From Candidatus Fermentithermobacillaceae bacterium (lineage in GTDB: Bacteria; Bacillota; Sulfobacillia; Fermentithermobacillales; Fermentithermobacillaceae), in contig DUTL01000274.1 of the NCBI GenBank assembly GCA_012842105.1, positions 1 to 20,298 of the forward strand: a stretch of DNA of 20,298 bases, written 5' to 3'. The position numbers and the translations under genes were made by a program. Positions 8,291 to 16,148 of the stretch are shown here, one piece after another. How positions within the stretch are numbered: position 1 is the first letter of the stretch; each line of letters starts with the position of its first letter. Under the pieces are notes generated by a model. The model was not told the origin of the DNA and did no database searches. It worked only from the letters and a program-made list of their open reading frames with translations.

Positions 8291-9241
8291 ATGCTAAAAT
8301 ACAGTTTCAAGAGGCTATCTCAATCACTTGTAACAGTTTTCATAGTTGTAACGCTGGTCTTTCTTCTGATGCGACTCCTGCCCGTAGAAGGTTATTTTGG
8401 CGACGGCTACGACAAACTGACCCCTGAGCAACGCGAAGCAATACTTCGAAAGTTCGGATTGCTCGACCCCTGGTACATTCAGTTAAAGAACTTCTACGCG
8501 TCACTGTTCAAGGGAGATCTCGGCCGCTCTATCATCTACCGTCCTGATGTTCCTGTGCTCAACATTATCAAACTCAAAATCCCGTATTCCTTTGCTTTCG
8601 GCATAGTCGCCATTGTCCTGTCGTTGACGGCAGGCCTTGCCATGGGAATTCATATGGCCCGGGAAAAAGGCCGGATTTGGGACAGGATTTGGTCAAGTTA
8701 TATAGTATTTATCAACGCAGTTCCATCAGCAGTCTATCTTCTGTTTATCCAGTTATATATAACGAACATAAAACTCTTCAGGCTACCAATGTTGTTCGAC
8801 AGGCACAATACTATTAGCTGGATCTTGCCTGCGATCTCAATGTCCCTTGGAGGAACCGCAGGTTACGCTATGTGGATGAGGCGGTACATGGTAGACCAGC
8901 TCAATCAAGACTACATCAGGCTGGCCAGAGCCAAGGGGATGTCAGACAGGCAGATCATGGTTAAGCATGTACTGCGCAATGCTTTTGTGCCCATGGCTCA
9001 GTACCTGCCCGCTTCAGTGCTGTTTACCATTTCCGGGTCAATATATATAGAGTCTCTGTACTCAATACCGGGAATGGGCGGGCTTTTGGTGGATGTTATT
9101 CAGCGACAGGATAACCCGTTAGTGCAAACACTGGTTCTAATATACTCAGTCCTGGGGATTTTCGGCCTTTTCCTCGGAGATATTTTGATGGCCGTTTTCG
9201 ATCCCCGTATCAGGCTGGAGAAGGCAGGAGGGGCCAGGTAA
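8291..9241 (+). CDS. oppB: Oligopeptide ABC transporter permease
   Basis: This 316-residue inner-membrane protein is one half of the translocation channel. It begins with MLKYSFKRLSQSLVTVFIVV, the usual first helix of OppB/DppB proteins, followed by the extracellular part 'GLLDPWYIQLKNFYASLFKG' and DLGRS. The cytoplasmic EAA loop that docks onto the ATPases is visible as YIRLARAKGMSDRQIMVKHV (about residues 216-235). About six membrane helices are expected. The ATG has GGGAGAGG upstream. The stop codon TAA shares its last base with the oppC ATG (TAATG), so the two permeases are translationally coupled. Confidence 0.93.
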   Translation: MLKYSFKRLSQSLVTVFIVVTLVFLLMRLLPVEGYFGDGYDKLTPEQREAILRKFGLLDPWYIQLKNFYASLFKGDLGRSIIYRPDVPVLNIIKLKIPYSFAFGIVAIVLSLTAGLAMGIHMAREKGRIWDRIWSSYIVFINAVPSAVYLLFIQLYITNIKLFRLPMLFDRHNTISWILPAISMSLGGTAGYAMWMRRYMVDQLNQDYIRLARAKGMSDRQIMVKHVLRNAFVPMAQYLPASVLFTISGSIYIESLYSIPGMGGLLVDVIQRQDNPLVQTLVLIYSVLGIFGLFLGDILMAVFDPRIRLEKAGGAR

Positions 9242-10212
9242 TGTCATCACGAAAAGAGGAGCAGATCGTTCAAGCAGTCGAAGACCAAGCCCTTTTTACC
9301 TTTGCCCATTATGACCCGGAAGCCGCAGAAAGAATTGGCTACTCAGACTACTCTTATTGGGGTTCCACCACAAAAATCTTCCTGAAAAACAAAACAGCAA
9401 TATTTTTGCTGGTGTTAATGACGTCACTTATCACATTCACCATCATTCAACCCTACTTGCCTAACCAAAAACCTCCTACTAAAATCCATGTCGATCCGGT
9501 AACCGGTTACCAGCTTCGAAACCAAAAACCCAGCAAGGAATACTGGTTCGGCACCAACGTAATAGGCCAGGACCTCTGGGCCCGTATCTGGAGCGGCACA
9601 AGAACATCGTTACTCATAGCTATCATAGTGGGAGTATGGGAGGTATTGTTCGGCATCTTTATAGGAGCGGTGTGGGGTTATGTTCGCCAGCTTGATGCTT
9701 TCATAACAGAAGCCTACAACGTGATGAATAACATACCGAATACCATTCTTCTAATGTTGCTCGCATACATTATGCGGCCCAGTTTCAAAACCATGGTCAT
9801 AGCCATGTGCGCCACGGGATGGCTTGGAATGGCCCGCTTTGTGCGCAATCAGATAGTGATAATCCGGGACCGCGAGTACAATCTGGCCTCGCGCTGCCTT
9901 GGTACCCCGACTTCACGAATCATTACAAAGAATCTTTTACCGTACCTGGTATCGGTTATCGTCATGCGTATAGCACTGTCAATTCCCGGCACAATCGGAT
10001 GGGAAGTATTTCTGACCTACATAGGATTGGGCCTGCCAATAGATATCCCTTCACTGGGAAACCTGCTGAACGAAGGGCGTCAGGTCATGATGGCTCCCTC
10101 CCTTCGTTACCAGCTGATTTTCCCGGCAATAGTGCTTTCGATCATAACTATCTCATTTTACGTACTGGGGAACGCGTTTGCCGACGCTTCAGATCCCCGG
10201 AACCACTACTAG
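9241..10212 (+). CDS. oppC: Oligopeptide ABC transporter permease
   Basis: This 323-residue partner of OppB completes the channel. It has a hydrophilic N-terminal extension of about 50 residues before the first helix (TAIFLLVLMTSLITFTIIQP), as in OppC/DppC proteins, then the family pattern YWFGTNVIGQDLWARIWSGT. The EAA loop is visible as YNLASRCLGTPTSRIITKNL (about 212-231). The region just downstream (SIPGTIGWEVFLTYIGLGLP, then LGNLLNEGRQ) is the typical OppC tail. The ribosome site AGGAGGGG lies within the end of oppB. It ends in TAG with AGGAGG directly overlapping, leading into oppD. Confidence 0.93.
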   Translation: MSSRKEEQIVQAVEDQALFTFAHYDPEAAERIGYSDYSYWGSTTKIFLKNKTAIFLLVLMTSLITFTIIQPYLPNQKPPTKIHVDPVTGYQLRNQKPSKEYWFGTNVIGQDLWARIWSGTRTSLLIAIIVGVWEVLFGIFIGAVWGYVRQLDAFITEAYNVMNNIPNTILLMLLAYIMRPSFKTMVIAMCATGWLGMARFVRNQIVIIRDREYNLASRCLGTPTSRIITKNLLPYLVSVIVMRIALSIPGTIGWEVFLTYIGLGLPIDIPSLGNLLNEGRQVMMAPSLRYQLIFPAIVLSIITISFYVLGNAFADASDPRNHY

Positions 10213-10224
10213 GAGGCAGGACAA

Positions 10225-11265
10225 TTGAATGAACCAATCCTTTCAGTAAGAGATCTGGTCGTCAAGTTCAGCCTGCGCGGGCAAGTATTGACGGCCATCA
10301 GAAAAGCGTCGTTGGACCTTTATGAAGGAGAAACTCTGGCAATAGTAGGCGAATCCGGTTCCGGAAAGAGCGTCTTTACCAAATCATGGATTGGAATGCT
10401 TGATGCCAACGGATGGATTGATTCAGGTTCCATAATGTTTGAAGGTAAGAATCTCGCCACGTATACCACGGAACCGGAATGGTTGACCATTCGAGGCAAG
10501 AAACTCGCCATGGTCTTTCAAGACCCTATGACTGCCTTGAACCCTCTCAGGACTGTAGGAATGCAGATCCAGGAAGCCCTTGAACTTCACCAGGATCTGC
10601 ATGGAGAGCAAGCAAGAGCCAAAACCGTGGAGATCCTATCTGAGGTAGGTATAGATGAACCGGAAATGCGCTACAGCCAGTATCCTCACGAGTTTTCCGG
10701 CGGAATGCGCCAGCGAGTGGTAATTGCCATCGCCGTCGCCTGCAACCCCAGAATCTTGATTTGCGATGAACCTACAACAGCTCTCGATGTAACCATCCAG
10801 GCCCAGATACTGGAACTAATCAGAGGCCTTCAAAGAAAAATGGGAGCCACCCTTGTATATATCACCCACGACCTTGGGGTGGTGGCAAATGTAGCTGACA
10901 GAGTAGCTGTAATGTATGCAGGAGAGATTATCGAGTACGGAACCGTAGAGGAGATTTTCTATGATGCAAGGCATCCGTATACCTGGGCGCTCCTGTCATC
11001 CCTTCCCCAATTGGGGATTAAGGGAGAACCTCTGTACTCGATTAGAGGCACTCCACCTAACCTCTTTGCAGATATTCAGGGAGACGCTTTCGCACCGCGT
11101 AACCCAAATGCACTTAAGATTGATTTCGTGAAGGGCCCACCGTTTTTCCAGGTAAGCCAAACCCATTTTGCCAAGACGTGGCTCCTGGATCCCAGGGCCC
11201 CCAGAGTAGAACCGCCGGCAACTATTAAAGCCATGCGAGATAAGTACGAGAGGTATGCGTTATGA
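10225..11265 (+). CDS. oppD: Oligopeptide ABC transporter ATP-binding protein
   Basis: This 346-residue cytoplasmic ATPase powers peptide import together with OppF. Walker A is GESGSGKS (residues 42-49), the Q-loop MVFQDPMTALNPL (about 96-108), the ABC signature FSGGMRQR (157-164), Walker B ILICDEP (177-183), and the H-loop ITHDLGVV follows. The C-terminal peptide-transporter extension has RHPYTWALLSSLPQ, then GDAFAPRNPNALKIDF and THFAKTWLL. This lacks the Cys cluster of Dpp-type proteins and matches the lactococcal/Bacillus Opp type. The start is TTG at 10225, eight bases after AGGAGG; the ATG four bases later is out of frame and stops quickly. Its end overlaps the oppF start by 4 nt (ATGA). 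Confidence 0.94.
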   Translation: MNEPILSVRDLVVKFSLRGQVLTAIRKASLDLYEGETLAIVGESGSGKSVFTKSWIGMLDANGWIDSGSIMFEGKNLATYTTEPEWLTIRGKKLAMVFQDPMTALNPLRTVGMQIQEALELHQDLHGEQARAKTVEILSEVGIDEPEMRYSQYPHEFSGGMRQRVVIAIAVACNPRILICDEPTTALDVTIQAQILELIRGLQRKMGATLVYITHDLGVVANVADRVAVMYAGEIIEYGTVEEIFYDARHPYTWALLSSLPQLGIKGEPLYSIRGTPPNLFADIQGDAFAPRNPNALKIDFVKGPPFFQVSQTHFAKTWLLDPRAPRVEPPATIKAMRDKYERYAL

Positions 11266-12203
11266 TAAACAATGGAAAGGAAACACTTCTGGAAGTAAAT
11301 GACTTACGGGTAGAGTTTAAAGGTAAGGGCAGAAAACCTTTTGTGGCAGTGAAGGATGTTTCTTTCAGAATCTACAAGGGTGAAACATTCGGTTTAGTTG
11401 GGGAAACCGGATCCGGCAAAACTACGATCGGCAGAGCTATAGTAAGGATTAACCCAACAGCTGCAGGAGATATTCTGTTTAAGAAACGCAAGATAAACGG
11501 AATAATCCCTAAAGAACTTGACCAGGAGGTCACTCGCAGAATCCAGATGATCTTCCAGGACCCGATGGCCTCATTGAATGAAAGGTCAAAAGTTGACTAC
11601 ATCGTTTCTGAAGGCCTTTACAACATAGAAGGCTTCAAGGACGAAGAAGAAAGACAGGCAAAAGTGTCAAAAGCGCTCCTGGAAGTTGGGCTCTTACCCG
11701 AATTTGCCTCGCGTTTTCCACACGAGTTCTCAGGAGGGCAAAGGCAGCGGATTGGTGTAGCGCGAGCTCTTATAATGGAACCTGAATTCATCATTGCGGA
11801 TGAACCAATATCTTCGCTTGACGTATCAATTAGAGCTCAAGTGCTCAATCTGCTTTCAGAGCTTCAAAGAACCAAAGGGTTAACCTACATGTTCATCTCC
11901 CACGACCTTTCGGTGGTACGCTTTATCGCAAATCGTATAGCAGTCATACACCAGGGCAGAATCGTGGAATTGGCTGAGACGGAAGAGTTGTTCGATTGCC
12001 CATTCCATCCATATACAAGAGCGCTTCTTTCGGCAATCCCGGTTCCTGACCCCAGGATTGAAAAGAAAAAGAGAGTATTGGTTTACGACCCAGGCTGCCA
12101 CGATTATTCCAGAGACAAACCTAAGTGGACAGAGATTACCAAAGGGCACTTTGTGCTTGCAAATGAAGCGGAGATCCGGCAATACGAGGCCATGGCTGGA
12201 TAA
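11262..12203 (+). CDS. oppF: Oligopeptide ABC transporter ATP-binding protein
   Basis: This 313-residue second ATPase pairs with OppD. Walker A is GETGSGKT (47-54), the Q-loop MIFQDPMASLNER (about 96-108), the signature FSGGQRQR (156-163), Walker B FIIADEP (176-182) and the H-loop ISHDLSVV. The C-terminus reads HPYTRALLSAIPVPDP, then VYDPGCHDYS and GHFVLANEAEIRQY, typical of Gram-positive OppF. The ATG overlaps the oppD TGA, so the genes are coupled. It is the last gene of the operon; a hairpin at 12254-12302 follows and the next gene is convergent. Confidence 0.94.
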   Translation: MINNGKETLLEVNDLRVEFKGKGRKPFVAVKDVSFRIYKGETFGLVGETGSGKTTIGRAIVRINPTAAGDILFKKRKINGIIPKELDQEVTRRIQMIFQDPMASLNERSKVDYIVSEGLYNIEGFKDEEERQAKVSKALLEVGLLPEFASRFPHEFSGGQRQRIGVARALIMEPEFIIADEPISSLDVSIRAQVLNLLSELQRTKGLTYMFISHDLSVVRFIANRIAVIHQGRIVELAETEELFDCPFHPYTRALLSAIPVPDPRIEKKKRVLVYDPGCHDYSRDKPKWTEITKGHFVLANEAEIRQYEAMAG

Positions 12204-12253
12204 TGGCAGGCTAATCAACCGGCCATTGGGCTTGGATTGCGGATCAAGGCCAA

Positions 12254-12302
12254 GGCCAAGAGGGCTGAGCAGTTGCAATTGTAGCTGCAAGTTCTCTTGG
12301 CC
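12254..12302. terminator. Hairpin between convergent opp operon and 12.3-kb gene
   Basis: GGCCAAGAG (12254-12262) and CTCTTGGCC (12294-12302) are perfect 9-bp complements. An inner pairing of TTGCAATTG and CAGCTGCAA-like segments is possible in the 31-nt loop. It lies 51 nt after the oppF stop and 10 nt past the end of the convergent gene, so it could serve both strands. There is no T-run, so an intrinsic mechanism is doubtful. Confidence 0.4.
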
Positions 12303-12311
12303 GCCTGATGG

Positions 12312-12830
12312 TTAGTAGTACGTAGCGCCTACGCCAAACCAATGATACAGGACGGTAGCTATAACAGCAATTTGACATGCCGACCACAGCAGAATTCCAA
12401 TGGTTTGGGCCGGTAAAGAGCCTGAAAGAATCGGTATCCGCTTATCAAGCCGCTCATCGTCACCGGAATTTCGAACCTCACCGGATAGGTGAGCCTCACT
12501 GTCTTGCCTTCGAAAAATCAGGCCGCTTTCATCACGCAAATAACGAAGTTCTTTGCCGGATGCCTTGTCTTCAGGAAGGCCTCTGGCCAAATCACCTTCA
12601 TAATGGCCCAGAACGTCAGACGGCTTCCTCCGGCGCTCACTCCATGCCAACGCTGATGTCTGCCTCAGGTAAACGAACCAGGCCAGTACAACATAGAAAA
12701 CCATACAAAGGGGAAGCAGATGCGCTACGTAGTATATATTTTCAAATCCCCACTTTGCTAAAGCAAAAGAGACAAACACTGCAAAACCTGTGGGAAAGAG
12801 CCCGTACACAAATGCTCTCACTGGCTTCAC
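12312..12830 (-). CDS. Hypothetical small membrane protein
   Basis: This is a 172-residue protein of a family I do not recognise. Three membrane segments are visible: about residues 8-27 (GLFPTGFAVFVSFALAKWG), 33-55 (YYVAHLLPLCMVFYVVLAWF and on), and near the C-terminus about 147-166 (LLWSACQIAVIATVLYHWF). Between the second and third lies a charged, probably cytoplasmic domain of about 85 residues rich in Arg, Glu and Asp, with SERRRKPSDVLGH and EVRNSGDDERLDKR. The start is a GTG at 12830 with AAAGGTCGGA before it. A second GTG nine bases later (12821), preceded by GGAGTGA, is equally plausible. It sits 156 bp past the nagA end on the same strand and faces oppF. Confidence 0.6.
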   Translation of the reverse strand: MKPVRAFVYGLFPTGFAVFVSFALAKWGFENIYYVAHLLPLCMVFYVVLAWFVYLRQTSALAWSERRRKPSDVLGHYEGDLARGLPEDKASGKELRYLRDESGLIFRRQDSEAHLSGEVRNSGDDERLDKRIPILSGSLPAQTIGILLWSACQIAVIATVLYHWFGVGATYY

Positions 12831-12874
12831 TCCGACCTTTCACTCCGGTATTTGAGAAACCGCCGAAAATCCGG

Positions 12875-12937
12875 CGCCCTTATAGGGCGTCTTGAGTCAT
12901 AACTGAGCTTACCATTGTCCCTTTGCCCGTGAAAGGG
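12875..12937 (-). terminator. Two short hairpins downstream of nagA
   Basis: On the minus strand, 50 nt past the nagA stop, a 6-bp stem forms from CCCTTT (12919-12924) and AAAGGG (12932-12937). A second, CGCCC-TTATA-GGGCG, is at 12875-12889. Neither is followed by a T-run. They may mark the 3' end of the MFS-nagA transcript. Confidence 0.3.
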
Positions 12938-12986
12938 CTACCTGCGCGATTTCCCGGGGATCAACCCAGATGCATTGTCTCACAAT

Positions 12987-14342
12987 CTAAGTTGTCCCAT
13001 GTTCCAAATGGGTGCCTTCTATCACCGTTCCGTTCACAAGGCTAAAGACTACATTATGTTCATTGTCCAGCACAACAAGGTCTGCATCTTTCCCTGGCGC
13101 CAAAGACCCCTTGCTGCCAGATACACCTGCCAGCACAGCCGGGTTGATGGTAGCCATGGGAAGGATATCCTCCAAGGCGCCCCCTGTCCAGCGCATCATG
13201 TTTTTGACACCCTCAAGCAGTGTTCCTGTACTGCCTGCGAGAACCCCGTTGGCCAAATATGCCCTTCCCTCTTCATCCACTGTGATATCATGGCCCAGCG
13301 AAGTGTACGAACCCGGGAGTAAGCCTGCAGGCGCCAGTGCATCAGATACAAGGCAAACCCTGCCCCGGCCTTTGGCAGCCAGGACTATCAAAGCAGCGGC
13401 CGGGTGAACGTGAATCCCGTCACACAAAATCTCTGCCCATATCCGGTTGTCAGTCAGAACCGCTCCAAGCATACCGGGATCTCTGTGGCAAAATTCCCTC
13501 ATGGCATTATACGTATGGTTGGCTACGGTGACACCCCAGGCCAAGGCGTCTAATGCCTGTTCATAGCCGGCCATTGTATGGCCTGCGGCAACAGTCACTC
13601 CCCTATCAACCAAGAACGAAACCACTTCACGCGCTCCCGGAAGTTCCGGAGCAATTGTAACGCGGTTAATTGTGCCTTCTCCCAGGTCAAACCACCTCGC
13701 CATAAGGCCAACAGACGGCTCAAGCAAGTACTCCTCGCGCATGGCGCCTTTCTTCTCTGGGTTGAGAAAAGGCCCCTCCAGGTGCAATCCAAGAATATGG
13801 GCTCCCGGCGGCTTCCGGTGAGCCTCTGAGACATGATTACCGCCCTTTTTGGCCGCAAGGCGGCTTACACGTTTTACGATTTGGTCAGTCAGCCCTATAG
13901 GCATAGCTCCCAGAGTAGGTAAAAATGAAGTAGTGCCTGTTCCGGCCAGATACCGTGCCAGGGAAGGAATCGCTTCAGAATCAGGAGACGCTACGTCGAA
14001 CCCAAAGGAACCGTGTATGTGGAGATCGATAAGCCCTGGAATGATAATATTGTCGCCTACATCTATGATCCGGGGGCCGGGAGCAACAGGCTGCTCCCTC
14101 CTATCTTCGTCAATCAGCTCACTAGCAGTGTTTTCAATTGCTTTCTTCCCAGGCGTTCCTGGAGCCATTTCAACAATCCGGCCACCTGACAATTTTATGT
14201 ACCCGTCAAACGGCGCAGCACCGGCCGGATATATTCCCTTGGAAATGAGAATCACCGTATCCGGAGCATCAGGCCCTTTGGTTGCATCCGGCGTATCCTG
14301 CCCATCCGACTCATTCCATGAAACATTGCCCGGGAGTTTCAA
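12987..14342 (-). CDS. nagA: N-acetylglucosamine-6-phosphate deacetylase
   Basis: NagA removes acetate from GlcNAc-6-phosphate to give glucosamine-6-phosphate in the cytoplasm, the first committed step of amino-sugar and cell-wall sugar recycling. Visible amidohydrolase motifs are DLHIHGSFGFDV (His108, His110), HLEGPF (metal ligand Glu189), AAGHT (His255), NHTYNAM (His276), CDGIHVHP (about 308-314), and LVSDA with the catalytic Asp334. At 451 residues it is longer than the usual 380-400. The extra length is in the N-terminal region: a polar first 28 residues and a charged insert around residues 65-90. The start is TTG at 14342, eight bases after a strong GGGAGG site inside the end of the upstream MFS gene. 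The TTGA overlap with that gene's TGA stop implies coupling. A substrate link between transporter and enzyme is inferred. Confidence 0.93.
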   Translation of the reverse strand: MKLPGNVSWNESDGQDTPDATKGPDAPDTVILISKGIYPAGAAPFDGYIKLSGGRIVEMAPGTPGKKAIENTASELIDEDRREQPVAPGPRIIDVGDNIIIPGLIDLHIHGSFGFDVASPDSEAIPSLARYLAGTGTTSFLPTLGAMPIGLTDQIVKRVSRLAAKKGGNHVSEAHRKPPGAHILGLHLEGPFLNPEKKGAMREEYLLEPSVGLMARWFDLGEGTINRVTIAPELPGAREVVSFLVDRGVTVAAGHTMAGYEQALDALAWGVTVANHTYNAMREFCHRDPGMLGAVLTDNRIWAEILCDGIHVHPAAALIVLAAKGRGRVCLVSDALAPAGLLPGSYTSLGHDITVDEEGRAYLANGVLAGSTGTLLEGVKNMMRWTGGALEDILPMATINPAVLAGVSGSKGSLAPGKDADLVVLDNEHNVVFSLVNGTVIEGTHLEHGTT

Positions 14343-15691
14343 CTAACACCCCTCCCTGAACCTGTTTGCTGCTTGTCACCTGTAATCTTCTCGTTCCCAC
14401 GCTCAAAGCGCTCTGGCCCTTTCTTGGTTTTCTCCGCGAAAAGCAAACCTGCGGCTAAAACCGCACCGGTTCTAAGCAAAAACGCAATATCGAGAGTGCG
14501 CGTCATCCCAATAGCCTTGTACAAAGATACTCCCACCAGCGGCCAGATTACACCGGAGAGCCCCAGCGCTATGTTGTACACGGCAACATAAGCCGGCCTT
14601 GTTGCATCAGGGGTTATATCAAGCAGTGTGCTGAATATCGAAAGGTTCAGCCCTGACCCGAAAGCTCCCGTCACTGCATTGATCAACAAGAACACATAGG
14701 GAGATCTGAAGTGGCCGTACACCAACGGAACAACTACATGGGCTCCGGTAGTCACCAAAAGCACCGTCTGAGCCCCATACTGTTCGGTCCACTTTCCCCA
14801 CTGCTTGTATGTAAGAAACGACATGATTCCCGAGACTGTTGAAAACATGCCGATCCAAGTGTTGGAAAGCCCCATTAGCTTTACCCACAAAATCGTCCAG
14901 AGGGCAGCCGGAATATGAAATCCCAGGTAGATAATTAACAGCCTTGCCACAAACCTAAGGAACTCCCTGTCTCCACAGGCCGCTTGAAAAGCTTTCAAGC
15001 CTGCAGGAGCATTGGTACGTTCCTCATTTGAAAGGGGCACTTCCTTAAGCCGGGTCAAATAGTACCAGGATCCCATAACAAACCCGTACCCAAGTAAGTA
15101 CAAAACCGCATAGTTCACAGGCCACGGCACAATGTCAAGCATTTGCCCTGCGGCGACGGTTGCAAGCAGGGAAATGAAAGTGGTGACCATGTTCCTTTCA
15201 GCAAATATCCTGGCTCTAAGTCTTGGGCTGAACATTTCGCCCATCATAGCTGTCCAGGCTATGCCACACATGGTCTCCGGGAAATTCCTAAGAGAAAAGG
15301 CCAAAATAAAACTCCATGCCCGTACATTAAGCGGCAGCGGCGCTATGGCCAGGAAAGCAAACAAAAGAAAGGAACTTCGAGACACAAACCCGGCTCTTAA
15401 GGTAGGCTTCTGCCTGTTGTCGTAGCGGTCAATCAAAATCGCTGACGGCACCTATGCCAAAAGGCTCACCAGGGCGGGAAGGGACGTCAGGAGCCCCAAC
15501 ATGTAGTCTGAGGCACCTAGCTGTACAGCGAAAGCGCCCCAGAAAGGTTGGGTTAGCCCGGACATGACAGAGAACAGTGAGCCATCGATAAGACTGCTGA
15601 TAGCGTTTTCTCTTTCGACCGGATCCGGAATATAGTCGCAAAACCTGAGTCTTCTTAAGCGTGCCAAGAGCCTTAGTTCCCGCCTTTGCAA
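14339..15691 (-). pseudogene. MFS transporter interrupted by an in-frame TAG
   Basis: Two segments in the same frame are separated only by a TAG codon at 15454-15452. The first, from a TTG at 15691, encodes 79 residues ending LPALVSLLA and includes the first membrane helix region (SSLIDGSLFSVMSGLTQPFW). The second continues as VPSAILIDRYDNRQKP, the cytoplasmic loop 2-3 signature of major facilitator proteins, for 370 residues. Joined, they make a normal-length 450-residue MFS protein. Related proteins commonly have Gln at the stop position (LLAQxP), so one C-to-T change would explain it. The next codon is GTG, so restart is conceivable, but would lose the first helices. TAG is an ordinary stop in this window (oppA, oppC, nagA, SLH gene). 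The TTG start has no good ribosome site. The last codons overlap nagA. Sequencing error is possible. Confidence 0.75.
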
Positions 15692-15935
15692 ACGGTTATT
15701 GACACTCTACACCCAAGAACCCACGTATGTTCCGCATTCCCCACTTGCCCGTAATCCCGTGGCCATGTTTGCTCACTACCAACATATGCAATTCTACAAA
15801 TGGCCGCATAGTCCTGCTTTTATATGACAAAACCGGAAATTCGCTGCTCGTCAGCCTCTGGTAAGATATTAAGGGAACATAGTCATATTACATGCACCTC
15901 AACAGAGTAGTGCTAGTAGCCCGGGCTTTCCCCGC

Positions 15936-15963
15936 TTGTCCGCAACGGCCAAACATGTATTAT
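15936..15963 (+). promoter_or_regulatory. Possible promoter for the CPBP-like gene
   Basis: TTGTCC (15936-15941) and TATTAT (15958-15963) are separated by 16 nt, a fair match to the housekeeping promoter. It would give a leader of about 180 nt carrying the palindrome at 16065-16082. Confidence 0.3.
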
Positions 15964-16064
15964 AGTAGTTGGTTAGGCGGAAAGAACCGGGCAGCGCCTC
16001 ACCATCGGATCATACTTGTTTGACGCATAGCCTGGATGTGCAGGTTGCGTGATCATAGTGTGAA

Positions 16065-16082
16065 CACCTGGATATCCAGGTG
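16065..16082. repeat. Perfect 18-bp palindrome CACCTGGATATCCAGGTG
   Basis: The 18 bases equal their reverse complement. A related sequence, CCTGGATGTGCAGG, lies at 16031-16044, centre-to-centre 36 bp from the CCTGGATATCCAGG core at 16067-16080. The pair is 67-118 nt before the CPBP-like start. The spacing and symmetry suggest a dimeric regulator's operator with a weaker second site. No loop bases are available for a normal hairpin. Confidence 0.55.
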
Positions 16083-16148
16083 GGTGCCTTCCGGCAAGAG
16101 AACATCTGAAAACTATACATGGCTCTGGTTAGAAAGGGTAGGAATCCT

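Larger units (their letters stand above)
15692..16148. other. Divergent intergenic region between MFS-nagA and the CPBP-like gene
   Basis: This 457-bp stretch shows no coding frame with a ribosome site. It holds a possible plus-strand promoter (15936-15963) and a perfect 18-bp palindrome (16065-16082) with a related half-copy at 16031-16044. A minus-strand promoter for the MFS-nagA pair is expected here but was not resolved. Confidence 0.55.

Noticed and set aside
10990..12180. Missing cysteine cluster in the OppD and OppF C-termini
   Set aside because: At first it looked like loss of a metal site, but the GDAFAPR...THFAKTWLL and HDYS...GHFVLAN forms are the normal Gram-positive Opp subtype as I recall it, so this is not unusual.
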